From assembly GCF_010730195.1 (NCBI RefSeq), contig NZ_AP022613.1, positions 5,208,001 through 5,272,000 on the forward strand: a DNA stretch of 64,000 bases. Direction: 5' to 3'. How positions within the stretch are numbered: the stretch's first letter is position 1; each line of letters begins with the position of its first letter. Positions 44,690 to 52,236 of the stretch are shown piece by piece. Both the position numbers and the translations under genes were made by a program. The stretch is from Mycobacterium conspicuum. GTDB taxonomy: Bacteria; Actinomycetota; Actinomycetes; Mycobacteriales; Mycobacteriaceae. The notes under the pieces were generated by a model. It was given only the letters and a program-made list of their open reading frames with translations. It was not told the DNA's origin and did not search any database.

Positions 44690-44776
44690 CGCGCCCCGAC
44701 AAGGTTCTACCCGCTTCGACGCCTTCGGTCATCCTGGATTGAAAAAACGCTGTGCCCTAGTCCTTTTCGATTGCGA

Positions 44777-45157
44777 TCAGACCGGCACGACGTCCACCAG
44801 GTCGCCGAGGCCGTCAAAGTCGTGGGCGTTGCGGGTGTAAAGCCGTGCAGCGTGAGCGTGGGCGGTCGCAGCTATAAGCAGGTCCATTGACCGCGCGCGC
44901 GACTGACGTCCCACGTCAACGACGGCAGCCGCCACCTGGCCGTAGCTAGCTGCTACGGCGTCATCTACAGGTAGCGCGTCGAACTTACGCTGAGCGACCA
45001 GCAGGCGCCGCAGCCGCTCCGAGCGCACCTTTTGTTCGTGCGCCACCAGAACCCCGAAGTGCAGTTCGGCCAATGTGATTGCGCTGATAGCCAACTCGCC
45101 GTCAAGGGGCTCGACCTCCGTCGCAATGACCACACTGGTGTCTAAAACCGCTCTCAC
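44777..45157 (-). CDS. PIN-domain ribonuclease toxin VapC
   Basis: 126 aa from the GTG at 45157, overlapping the antitoxin TGA (GTGA). PIN-domain acidic residues: VLDTSVVIATE (first Asp), ISAITLAELHFG (Glu), SRARSMDLLIAATAHAHAARLYTRNAHDF (Asp residues). These proteins cleave tRNA or rRNA when free of antitoxin. It lies in the position where H37Rv has Rv3524, so the module may be an insertion. Confidence 0.88.
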   Translation of the reverse strand: MRAVLDTSVVIATEVEPLDGELAISAITLAELHFGVLVAHEQKVRSERLRRLLVAQRKFDALPVDDAVAASYGQVAAAVVDVGRQSRARSMDLLIAATAHAHAARLYTRNAHDFDGLGDLVDVVPV

Positions 45158-45402
45158 TGCTCTATCCACGGGTCGCGTATGTCCTGGGCGATCGACTCAC
45201 GGTCGGCATTCCACGCGGGATCCGCGGGCCCGGCGAACAATTCGGACACCTCGGCCCACCTCCTCCAGGTTCGAGAAGCCGGAGGTGCAAGCCGGGCCGC
45301 CGGGCGGCCGGCCACGGTGATGGTGATCTCCTCCCCGTCCCCGGCGCGGCGCACCAGATCGGAGGCTTTCTGGCGAAGTTCGCGCAATCCAACCGTCGAC
45401 AT
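45154..45402 (-). CDS. VapB-type antitoxin (Phd/YefM fold)
   Basis: 82 aa. The N-terminus STVGLRELRQKASDLVRRAGDGEE is the DNA-binding Phd/YefM domain, and GEEITITVAGRPAARLAP is its familiar second half. The C-terminal part wraps the toxin. The gene starts five bases downstream of a perfect inverted repeat, its probable operator. TACCAT (45409-45414) ends six bases before the ATG, so the transcript may be leaderless. Confidence 0.88.
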   Translation of the reverse strand: MSTVGLRELRQKASDLVRRAGDGEEITITVAGRPAARLAPPASRTWRRWAEVSELFAGPADPAWNADRESIAQDIRDPWIEQ

Positions 45403-45407
45403 TTGAC

Positions 45408-45440
45408 GATGGTAGCACCTGTATAACAGGTGCTACCATC
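45408..45440. promoter_or_regulatory. Perfect inverted repeat, VapB operator
   Basis: Arms GATGGTAGCACCTG and CAGGTGCTACCATC (14 bp each, no mismatch) around TATAA. It covers the probable -10 of the vapBC promoter, so the antitoxin or VapBC complex bound here would block transcription. Confidence 0.7.
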
Positions 45441-45469
45441 GATCAGATTAATCGGGGCGCACCGACGGC

Positions 45470-45487
45470 GCACCCGGTCCCGGGTGC
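45470..45487. terminator. Possible terminator of the gamma-carbonic anhydrase gene
   Basis: GCACCCGG and CCGGGTGC form a compact GC-rich palindrome between the carbonic anhydrase stop (45560) and the vapBC operator. No U-tract. It may stop read-through into the vapBC module. Confidence 0.35.
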
Positions 45488-45559
45488 CGGTCCAACAGCA
45501 AAAGATCCCATGCTCATTTCGGACCGACACCCGCAGTCTCGCGCCTGACGCTCGCCTCG

Positions 45560-46087
45560 CTAGATCGGCTCCAGTCCGGCCAAATGCCGTTGCGCCAAGT
45601 CGCGGTAGGCGGCCGGATTGAGGTTGACCCACATTTCGGCGCCCGTTCCGGCCACCGGCCCCTTCACCTTGGCCGGCGAGCCGACCGCCAGCATCCCGGC
45701 CGGTATCTGGGTGCCGGCCAGCACCAACGACCCGGCCGCGATCAAACTGCGCGCCCCGATCACCGCTCCGTCGAGGACGGTGGCGTGGTTGGCGATCAGC
45801 GCCTCGGACCCGACGTGGACGCCGTGGATGACACACAGGTGCGCCACCGTGGCGCCGGGGCCGATATCCACCGGGATGCCCGGCGGCGCGTGCAACACCG
45901 ATCCGTCCTGCACGTTGGCGCCTTCCCGCACCACGATCGGCCCGTAGTCGCCGCGCAGCACGGCGTTGAACCAAATCGATGCCCCGGCCTCGACCACCAC
46001 GTCACCGATCAGCGTGGCGGTCGGGGCCACAAAGGCCGTGGGATCGATCCGCGGAGCCCGACCCTCGAAAGCAAACAGCGGCATCAA
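45560..46087 (-). CDS. Gamma-class carbonic anhydrase-like hexapeptide protein (Rv3525c-like)
   Basis: 175 aa left-handed beta-helix: repeated hexapeptides such as TATLIGDVVVEAGASIW, NAVLRGDYGPIVVREGANVQDGSVLH. The histidine set ATVAHLCVIHG and NHATVLDG matches the metal ligands of gamma-carbonic anhydrases. It corresponds to Rv3525c. It is divergent from kshA, separated by 116 bp. Confidence 0.9.
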   Translation of the reverse strand: MMPLFAFEGRAPRIDPTAFVAPTATLIGDVVVEAGASIWFNAVLRGDYGPIVVREGANVQDGSVLHAPPGIPVDIGPGATVAHLCVIHGVHVGSEALIANHATVLDGAVIGARSLIAAGSLVLAGTQIPAGMLAVGSPAKVKGPVAGTGAEMWVNLNPAAYRDLAQRHLAGLEPI

Positions 46088-46090
46088 TTA

Positions 46091-46115
46091 CATATACCGC
46101 ATCATGCATATACCG
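46091..46115. promoter_or_regulatory. Direct repeat upstream of the carbonic anhydrase gene
   Basis: CATATACCG appears twice, 16 bp apart (about 46091 and 46107), just upstream of the minus-strand ATG at 46087. On the minus strand this gives CGGTATATG twice, which could contain a -10 or an operator. Weak evidence. Confidence 0.3.
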
Positions 46116-46155
46116 TGGCCAGCCCCGCTGTCATTGCGCTGGGTGGCCCAAAAAC

Positions 46156-46169
46156 TGTAACGTGTTCTA
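46156..46169. promoter_or_regulatory. KstR box, kshA promoter
   Basis: TGTAACGTGTTCTA matches all fixed positions. It lies 34 bp upstream of the kshA TTG start. Confidence 0.8.
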
Positions 46170-46203
46170 GTTAGAGGTCCACTAGCTGGTTGGAGGCGAA
46201 GCT

Positions 46204-47373
46204 TTGAGTACCGACACCCACGAGACGGGAGCTGTCGGCATCCGGGAGATCGATCCCGGCGCCCTGCCGACGCGCTATGCCCGGGGCTGGCATTGCCTGG
46301 GCGTCGCGAACGAATTCCTGGACGGCAAACCGCATTCAATTCAGGCGTTCGGCACCAAACTGGTGGTGTTCGCCGACTCCCACGGCGACATCAAGGTCCT
46401 CGACGGCTACTGCCGGCACATGGGCGGCGACCTGTCGGAGGGCACCATCAAGGGCGACGAAGTCGCCTGCCCGTTCCACGACTGGCGCTGGGGCGGCGAC
46501 GGCCGGTGCAAGCTGGTGCCCTACGCCAAGCGCACACCCAAGACCGCACGCACCCGGGCGTGGACGACCGACGTGCGCGGCGGCCTGCTGTTCGTCTGGC
46601 ACGACCACGAAGGCAACCCCCCGGACCCCGCGGTGCGCATCCCCGACATTCCCGAGGCCGCCAGCGACGAATGGACCGACTGGCGGTGGAACCGGATCCT
46701 CATCGAGGGTTCCAACTGCCGCGACATCATCGACAACGTCACCGACATGGCGCACTTCTTCTACATCCACTTCGGGCTGCCGACGTACTTCAAGAACGTC
46801 TTCGAAGGCCACGTCGCCTCGCAGTACCTGCACAACGTGGGCCGGCCGGACGTCAACGACCTGGGCACCTCCTACGGTGAAGCGCACCTGGATTCCGAGG
46901 CGTCCTATTTCGGGCCGTCGTTCATGATCAACTGGCTGCACAACAGTTATGGCGGCTACAAGGCCGAGTCGATCCTAATCAACTGCCACTACCCGGTGAC
47001 GCAGAACTCGTTCGTCCTGCAGTGGGGCGTGATCGTCGAAAAGCCCAAGGGCATGGACGAAGAGATGACCGACAAGCTGTCGACGGTGTTCACCGAGGGC
47101 GTCAGCAAGGGCTTTTTGCAGGACGTCGAGATCTGGAAGCACAAAACCCGCATCGACAATCCGTTGCTGGTCGAGGAGGACGGCGCCGTCTATCAGCTGC
47201 GCCGCTGGTATCAGCAGTTCTATGTCGACGTCGCCGACATCACTCCGGAGATGGTGGAGCGCTTCGAGATCGAGGTCGACACCACCCGCGCCAACGAGTA
47301 CTGGAACGCCGAGGTCGCCGAAAACCTCAAGGCTCAAGAGCCTTCCGACGACGTGCCGGCCACGCAACGCTGA
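46204..47373 (+). CDS. kshA: 3-ketosteroid 9alpha-hydroxylase oxygenase KshA
   Basis: 389 aa from a TTG at 46204, with Shine-Dalgarno GGAGGCGAAG upstream. The Rieske ligands are Cys70, His72, Cys89 and His92 (CRH and CPFH). The mononuclear iron motif is NVTDMAHFFYIHFG. KshA with KshB (encoded elsewhere) hydroxylates C9 of 3-ketosteroids. Together with KstD this opens ring B. Length and sequence fit Rv3526. Possibly co-transcribed with the following gene (5-bp gap). Confidence 0.95.
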   Translation: MSTDTHETGAVGIREIDPGALPTRYARGWHCLGVANEFLDGKPHSIQAFGTKLVVFADSHGDIKVLDGYCRHMGGDLSEGTIKGDEVACPFHDWRWGGDGRCKLVPYAKRTPKTARTRAWTTDVRGGLLFVWHDHEGNPPDPAVRIPDIPEAASDEWTDWRWNRILIEGSNCRDIIDNVTDMAHFFYIHFGLPTYFKNVFEGHVASQYLHNVGRPDVNDLGTSYGEAHLDSEASYFGPSFMINWLHNSYGGYKAESILINCHYPVTQNSFVLQWGVIVEKPKGMDEEMTDKLSTVFTEGVSKGFLQDVEIWKHKTRIDNPLLVEEDGAVYQLRRWYQQFYVDVADITPEMVERFEIEVDTTRANEYWNAEVAENLKAQEPSDDVPATQR

Positions 47374-47378
47374 CCGAG

Positions 47379-47828
47379 ATGTCCGACGAGACGCCGGCGG
47401 TTCCCGACGTAGACCGGCTCGCCCGGTCGATGTTGTTGCTGCACGGCGATCATCACGATCATAGGAAGCGTCCGGACGACAGCGCCGACAACCCCGGATC
47501 TTGGTCGAAGTCAAGGGATTTCAGCGATGACCCGCAGCGCGCCGCAGCCGTCGCAGCAGCCTCGCGCGCCGACCGCGAGCGCTACCTCACCTCGGGACTG
47601 GAGCCGGTGGACTGCCGGTTCTGCCACGTCACGGTCGCCGTGCGGAGGCTGGGGCCGGGACATACCGCGGTGCAATGGAATGCCGACGCGTCGCGGCGGT
47701 GTGCCCACTTCGCCGAGGTGCGTGAGTCCGGCGGAGACCCGGCGCGAACCCGCTCGTGCCCGAGGCTGAGCGACAGCATCGAACACGCGGTGGCCGAAGG
47801 CTATTTGGAGCGCCCCGACGAAGATTGA
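47379..47828 (+). CDS. Rv3527-like protein of unknown function
   Basis: 149 aa from the ATG at 47379, five bases after kshA. It is hydrophilic and rich in His/Asp/Arg (LLLHGDHHDHRKRPDD), with CRFC and later cysteines that could bind metal. The length equals that of Rv3527 as I remember it. It lies directly downstream of kshA; a role tied to the oxygenase is possible. No domain recognised. Confidence 0.75.
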   Translation: MSDETPAVPDVDRLARSMLLLHGDHHDHRKRPDDSADNPGSWSKSRDFSDDPQRAAAVAAASRADRERYLTSGLEPVDCRFCHVTVAVRRLGPGHTAVQWNADASRRCAHFAEVRESGGDPARTRSCPRLSDSIEHAVAEGYLERPDED

Positions 47829-48397
47829 CCCAACTTCGTGATCGCCTCGAATGCCTCGAGGAACACCGCTCGGATGTCGTCGTCGCGCGCACTGGCCATC
47901 GGCTTCTTCCGCAGCAGCACACGCTGCACGCCGATACCTAACAGCAGTGCGGTGATCATGTCGGCTCGGATTCTGGCGTGGTCCGCCGTTATCCGCCTGG
48001 CGAGGTTGCGGGTGATGCCGGCGTCCAGTTGCGAATTCAGCCTGGCGACGACCGTCGGTTCCGAGCTGGAGCGCAGCAGCGCGAACAAGGGCGCATCGAC
48101 ATCCCGGCGGGCACCCAGGACGCGCGCGATCATCTGCTCCGCCACCGCATCGTCGGGGGCATCACGGATCTCATCGGTGTTCTCCGAAACGTCGGTAGCC
48201 GCAGCGAAAAGTTGTTGCTTGGAGCCGAAATAGCGGCGCACCAAAGTGACGTCTACCCCTGCTCGCGCCGCCACCTCGCGCAGCCCGACCGCGGTGTAAC
48301 CATGGCCGAGAAACAGCTCACGGGCCGCCCCCAGCAGGCGGGATTTGGTGGCAGCGGCGTCGCGGCGGCGCTGCGGCACATCGGCCATCTCGCTCAT
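47801..48397 (-). CDS. TetR-family regulator of the adjacent ABM-like gene
   Basis: 198 aa from the ATG at 48397; a longer in-frame start would lie inside the operators. HTH: KSRLLGAARELFLGHGYTAVGLREVAARAGVDVTLVRRYFGSKQQL. The ligand domain resembles other TetR proteins without a recognisable ligand. TACAGT (48405-48410) ends seven bases before the ATG, so the transcript is probably leaderless and its -10 lies inside the operator. The 3' end overlaps the Rv3527-like gene by 28 bases, convergent. Confidence 0.88.
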   Translation of the reverse strand: MSEMADVPQRRRDAAATKSRLLGAARELFLGHGYTAVGLREVAARAGVDVTLVRRYFGSKQQLFAAATDVSENTDEIRDAPDDAVAEQMIARVLGARRDVDAPLFALLRSSSEPTVVARLNSQLDAGITRNLARRITADHARIRADMITALLLGIGVQRVLLRKKPMASARDDDIRAVFLEAFEAITKLGQSSSGRSK

Positions 48398-48413
48398 GTC
48401 TACGACTGTAGAC
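48398..48413. promoter_or_regulatory. TetR operator 1
   Basis: GTCTAC-gact-GTAGAC is a perfect palindrome touching the TetR start codon and covering its -10 element. Confidence 0.6.
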
Positions 48414-48444
48414 AATGCCGTGGCGGGCGCGCTAGGCTTGGGCA

Positions 48445-48462
48445 TGTCTACAACTGTGGACA
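48445..48462. promoter_or_regulatory. TetR operator 2
   Basis: TGTCTACAACTGTGGACA is a near copy of operator 1, 48 bp away, on the side of the divergent ABM-like gene. Confidence 0.58.
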
Positions 48463-48486
48463 TCATGTCGTTTTGCGGAGGTGCTC

Positions 48487-48777
48487 GTGACCGGAATCAT
48501 GCTTGTCAAGCAGCGCGTCGCCGACGTCGAGCGGTGGAACATCGTATTCCGCGACCCAGAGCTCGACTCGATCCGGCGCCAACACGGGCTGGTCGTCACC
48601 GGTACGTACGTGGATGGAATTGATCCCGACACTGTCATTGTCGTCATGGACATGCAGGACATGGCAGCGGCAAGGCGGTTCGCGGCCTCCGCAGAGCTGG
48701 CGTCGGCGCGCGTACAAGCCGGTGCGATCGGATCTCCCGCCGGCGTGTGGTTCGGACCCGAACAGGTCGGCCGCTAG
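48487..48777 (+). CDS. Small dimeric alpha/beta-barrel protein (ABM-like)
   Basis: 96 aa from the GTG at 48487, with GGAGG six bases upstream. The layout of beta-alpha-beta repeats (IMLVKQRVADVERWNIVF, TVIVVMDMQDMAAARRFA) is that of antibiotic biosynthesis monooxygenase-like/dimeric alpha-beta-barrel proteins. Divergent from the TetR gene; the two repressor sites lie between. Possibly a small-molecule responsive detoxification enzyme. I recall no equivalent at this place in H37Rv. Confidence 0.78.
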   Translation: MTGIMLVKQRVADVERWNIVFRDPELDSIRRQHGLVVTGTYVDGIDPDTVIVVMDMQDMAAARRFAASAELASARVQAGAIGSPAGVWFGPEQVGR

Positions 48778-48778
48778 C

Positions 48779-49924
48779 TCACAGCCCGGCGAAGTGGTCT
48801 TTGACTGCCTCGGCAGTGAGCCCGTAGTCGGCCAGCGAGTACTGGTGCTTGGGCGCCCGAGCACCGGTCTGGCTCTCGGCGTGGCTGTCCTCCATAGCTT
48901 TTCGTGCCTCGTCGGTCAGCGGCATACCGAAGTGCCGGTAGACGCTGGCGACGGTCCCGAGCGGGTCGGCGATCAAATCGTGGTAGTCGACGTCGCAGAA
49001 CTGGGCCGGGTCGTATTTGGCGCGCGCGGTGTTGAACAGCCGCAGGCCGCGCGACCAGGTTTCCATTGCGTCAGCACCGATCTGGGCGCCGTTGAATGTC
49101 GTCGACCAGCCCTCGGCGGTGTGCTGCGCCAACGAGCACATCGACGCCAGGATGGTTTCCACCGGCCGGTGGGTCTGTATTACCAGGGCATCGGGATAGG
49201 TTGCCATCAACGCATCCAACGCAAACAGATGGCTGGGATTCTTGAGCACCCAACGCTTTTCGACGTCGTTCAGGCCGATCAGCTGGAGGTTGCGGCGGTG
49301 CCGTTGGTAGGACGGCGTCCAGTCCTGCTCCGACAGCCAGCGCGAATAGGTGGGTAGGTGCGACAGTGTTTCGTAGGAAACCGAATGCAGCGACTGCCGC
49401 AGCAGCTGCCAGCACTCCTCCAGCTCGTAGGCGGCCATGAAATGCAGGCCGGTGTACTCCGGGTTCTCCGCGTGCGCCTTGTCGAACTGGGCGTTGAGCG
49501 CGCTGTACCACGGGTTGGAGTCCCAGGTGTCGCGGGGCGGACGCGGCTGGGGGAACTCGGCCAGCCACAGATGCAGGCCCTGGTGGGCCGGGTCCGCGCC
49601 CAGCAGGCGGTGCAAGATCGTGGTCCCGGTGCGCGGCAGCCCGGTGACGAAGATCGGCCGCTCGATGCCGACGTCGGCGTGCTGCGGGTACTGCTTCCAC
49701 GCCGACTCGGAGAACAGCCTGGCCACCAGCGCGCCGCGCAGGAAGAACCGATTCATCTTGCTGCCCAATGGGGTTAGGGCGGCGTCACGCCGGTAGGAGT
49801 CCAGCAACACGCCCAGAGCTTCGCGGTAGTTGTCGTCGTCGACGCCGAAGTCGTCGAGCCCGCACAGCTTGGTCGCCGACGCTTGCAGGTCCTCGACGGT
49901 GCCGACGTCAGTACGATCAGGCAT
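48779..49924 (-). CDS. Sulfotransferase-family protein (Rv3529c-like)
   Basis: 381 aa from the ATG at 49924, which overlaps the SDR gene's stop. PAPS-binding P-loop-like motif PIFVTGLPRTGTTILHRLL and the later LKNPSHLFALDALMATYPDA/QTHR segment are typical of bacterial sulfotransferases. It would move sulfate from PAPS to a hydroxyl. It is the third gene of the Rv3531c-Rv3530c-Rv3529c type operon with a KstR box, so a sterol-derived acceptor is likely. Confidence 0.87.
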   Translation of the reverse strand: MPDRTDVGTVEDLQASATKLCGLDDFGVDDDNYREALGVLLDSYRRDAALTPLGSKMNRFFLRGALVARLFSESAWKQYPQHADVGIERPIFVTGLPRTGTTILHRLLGADPAHQGLHLWLAEFPQPRPPRDTWDSNPWYSALNAQFDKAHAENPEYTGLHFMAAYELEECWQLLRQSLHSVSYETLSHLPTYSRWLSEQDWTPSYQRHRRNLQLIGLNDVEKRWVLKNPSHLFALDALMATYPDALVIQTHRPVETILASMCSLAQHTAEGWSTTFNGAQIGADAMETWSRGLRLFNTARAKYDPAQFCDVDYHDLIADPLGTVASVYRHFGMPLTDEARKAMEDSHAESQTGARAPKHQYSLADYGLTAEAVKDHFAGL

Positions 49925-50706
49925 TACGTGTGGTACTCCCCGCAGTTGACATCCAGGCACTGCCCGGTGATGCCGCTGGACAGGTCACTGGCCATGAACA
50001 GGATCGCCGAGGCCACCTCGTCCTCGGTGGGCAGCCGCTTGAGGTCGGAGTTGGCCGCGGTGGCCGCGTAGATCTGGTCCGCCGAGGTGCCGTACTTGCC
50101 GGCCTGATGCTCGAAGTAGCCCTTGAGCGTCTCACCCCAGATGTAGCCGGGTGCAACGGAATTGACGCGGATACCCTTTTCGCCGAGCTCGGTGGCCAGC
50201 GACTGCGACATGGACAGCAGCGCCGACTTGGCCATCTTGTAGGCTCCGTACTTCGCCTGCGAATGGCGCAGCACCATGGAATTCACGTTGACGATCGATC
50301 CGTTCGCCTCTTCCAACGCCGGGGTGAAGGCCTGGATCAGCCGCAGCGCGCCGAGCGCGCTGAGTTCGATCGCATCCCGAATGTGCTGAAAGCTGGTTTG
50401 CGCCAACGGCTTCATCGATGGCACCCGGAACGCGTTGTTGATCAGCACGTCGACCTTGCCGTAGGCCTCCAGCGTGGCATCGACCAGATTGCTCACCTGG
50501 TCGTCCTCGGTGATATCGGTGCGCACCGTCGTCGCGCGCCCGCCGATGTCGGCGATCTGCTTGGCGACGTCGTCCAGGCGTTGCGGGGTACGGGCCGCCA
50601 GCACCAGATCGGCGCCCTCCCGCGTGCAGCGGTGCGCCAGCGTGGTGCCCAGACCGGGACCGACGCCGCTGATCACCACAACCTTGCCGTCCAGCAGTTT
50701 CGTCAT
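49924..50706 (-). CDS. Short-chain dehydrogenase/reductase (Rv3530c-like)
   Basis: 260 aa, equal to the H37Rv homologue. ISGVGPGLGTTLA cofactor motif (GxxxGxG variant), INNAF in place of NNAG, VNVNSM serine region and YKMAK. It starts in a 4-bp overlap with the upstream gene. It sits in the KstR-associated operon, so it may act on a sterol ring or side-chain intermediate. Exact reaction unknown. Confidence 0.87.
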   Translation of the reverse strand: MTKLLDGKVVVISGVGPGLGTTLAHRCTREGADLVLAARTPQRLDDVAKQIADIGGRATTVRTDITEDDQVSNLVDATLEAYGKVDVLINNAFRVPSMKPLAQTSFQHIRDAIELSALGALRLIQAFTPALEEANGSIVNVNSMVLRHSQAKYGAYKMAKSALLSMSQSLATELGEKGIRVNSVAPGYIWGETLKGYFEHQAGKYGTSADQIYAATAANSDLKRLPTEDEVASAILFMASDLSSGITGQCLDVNCGEYHT

Positions 50707-51830
50707 CCCAGCATCCTCGCCTGAATTTGTTGTTGGCGCAACGCAATCCGCGTACGCCAGTCGTCCTCGGAGATCTTGTTGTGGTCGAAATACGGCAACT
50801 TGCCGGCCACCGCGTCCAGGTCGACCAGCTCGACCGTCGGACCGTCGGCGTCGGTGAGCTCGCGGGACACCCGCTGCCAGCGGAACTGCAGATAGCCACG
50901 TTTGTGGCCGAGGGTCTCGACCCAGTTGGTCACGCCCGGGTTCTGGTCGGCGACGACGATGCGGACCTTGCCGTCCGGATCCGCTTGCGCCTGAGTGTTG
51001 TTCAGCGAGGTCTGATGGTTGATGTAGTCCAGCGAGATGTACCACAGGCTACCGAGCTGGAAGCCGAGGTAGGGGGCATCGCTGACCGGGATGGTGATCA
51101 GCAGGGCTTGGTCTGGCCGCAGGTCCCAGTGCCCGACCGACGAGTACTGCGTGGCCAGCCCGCCCGGCGTCAGCCGCGGCGGCACCATGGTGTTGACGGG
51201 GAGATTGTCATAGAACCACTGCGGGAATTGCAGCCAGGTCTTGACCCGTTGCACGAGCTGCTTTCCCGCTGTCGCGTAACGCTTTTCGATCAGCGCACGG
51301 GTCAGCGGCGGCGGCGCCGTGCCGGCGGTGTCCGTGCGGGCGATGGCCAGCGTGCCGCGCTGCGCCGACCAGTCGCCGTAGACCTCGCGCATCACCAGCT
51401 GGCCATTGCTGGTCGGCCGCACCCGCCACTCGAAGCTGCCGTCGGGGGCGATGTCGAGCTCTCGGTCGTCGAACGCCGCCTGGCTGGCGGGCACGTTGTC
51501 GTCGGTGTACTCGCCGCCGAGCAGTTGGAAGCTCAGGTCGGTGGTGGTGCCGCGGCGGCCGGTGACCACGTACTCGTGGTTGGCGTGCACCCGGGTACCG
51601 AAGTAGAGGGTGTCGGGGTTGTCCAGGCCCATCTTGGTGAACGGTCCGGTGCCCGACTGCAGGAATGGATGGTCGCGGTCGTAGTCGAAGGCGAGATGCT
51701 GGCACGCGGCGATGCAGCCGCCCAGGTATTGCAGCCCTTCGAGCAGGTCGGCTTCGGTCTCGATAAACGGTGCGGCCGCGACGAGTTTCTCGGCTTCCGC
51801 GATCGCCTCGACAAAAGGATCAGATAGCAC
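50703..51830 (-). CDS. Rv3531c-like protein (DUF1214-like), function unknown
   Basis: 375 aa from a GTG at 51830. It is soluble, with no signal peptide or membrane helix. The C-terminal part (YLGFQLGSLWYISLDYINHQTSLN, FRWQRVSRELTD) resembles DUF1214-type beta-rich proteins. TAGCGT ends six bases before the GTG, so it is probably leaderless. It is first in a three-gene operon under a perfect KstR palindrome. Same length as Rv3531c. Confidence 0.82.
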   Translation of the reverse strand: MLSDPFVEAIAEAEKLVAAAPFIETEADLLEGLQYLGGCIAACQHLAFDYDRDHPFLQSGTGPFTKMGLDNPDTLYFGTRVHANHEYVVTGRRGTTTDLSFQLLGGEYTDDNVPASQAAFDDRELDIAPDGSFEWRVRPTSNGQLVMREVYGDWSAQRGTLAIARTDTAGTAPPPLTRALIEKRYATAGKQLVQRVKTWLQFPQWFYDNLPVNTMVPPRLTPGGLATQYSSVGHWDLRPDQALLITIPVSDAPYLGFQLGSLWYISLDYINHQTSLNNTQAQADPDGKVRIVVADQNPGVTNWVETLGHKRGYLQFRWQRVSRELTDADGPTVELVDLDAVAGKLPYFDHNKISEDDWRTRIALRQQQIQARMLG

Positions 51831-51840
51831 GCCTAGACGC

Positions 51841-51854
51841 TAGAACGTGTTCTA
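51841..51854. promoter_or_regulatory. KstR box, Rv3531c-type operon
   Basis: TAGAACGTGTTCTA is a perfect palindrome. Its minus-strand end TA begins the -10 TAGCGT (51837-51842). Confidence 0.82.
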
Positions 51855-51925
51855 CTTTTTCGTCAATGGCGAACATTTCCGCGTGTCGCCGACGGCGTCC
51901 GGAGACTTCAGAGGCTAGGCGTGCG

Positions 51926-52213
51926 CTACGGCGCGCACTGCTGCGACAGGTCGATGAGGTGCTGCCGCACATCGGGATGCCGATTCAGGTACCCGATGAC
52001 ATCGGGGCCGCCACCTTCTGCCTCAGACCTGTTCTGTAGCTGCTGGTGCAGGTCGGGATGCCGTTGCAAATACTGGTCGATCGATTGACCCACGGTCTGA
52101 TTGCACTGCGGAGCCGCACCGGCCGTCGCCGCCATGGGCAGCGCGATCACCGTCGCGGCGGCGGCAGCAAGCAACCCGCCGGCGAGCAGGCGTGTCTTGG
52201 ATGTCGCGGTCAT
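51926..52213 (-). CDS. Secreted hemophore-like protein
   Basis: 95 aa from the ATG at 52213; longer in-frame sequence upstream is a shadow of hsaF. The N-terminal signal peptide (TRLLAGGLLAAAAATVIALP, cleavage near AGAAP) is followed by a small helical domain with two cysteines and the repeated phrase YLQRHPDLH / YLNRHPDVR. This pattern is seen in mycobacterial heme-binding hemophore-related proteins (Rv0203 type). In H37Rv two PPE genes occupy this place. It lies 23 bp after hsaF on the same strand. Confidence 0.78.
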   Translation of the reverse strand: MTATSKTRLLAGGLLAAAAATVIALPMAATAGAAPQCNQTVGQSIDQYLQRHPDLHQQLQNRSEAEGGGPDVIGYLNRHPDVRQHLIDLSQQCAP

Positions 52214-52236
52214 GCGCGCCAGCCTACGCGCGCTAG

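Noticed and set aside
44690..44776. Possible small gene between the NTF2-like gene and vapC
   Set aside because: Only 87 bp between convergent stops; no start codon with Shine-Dalgarno sequence.
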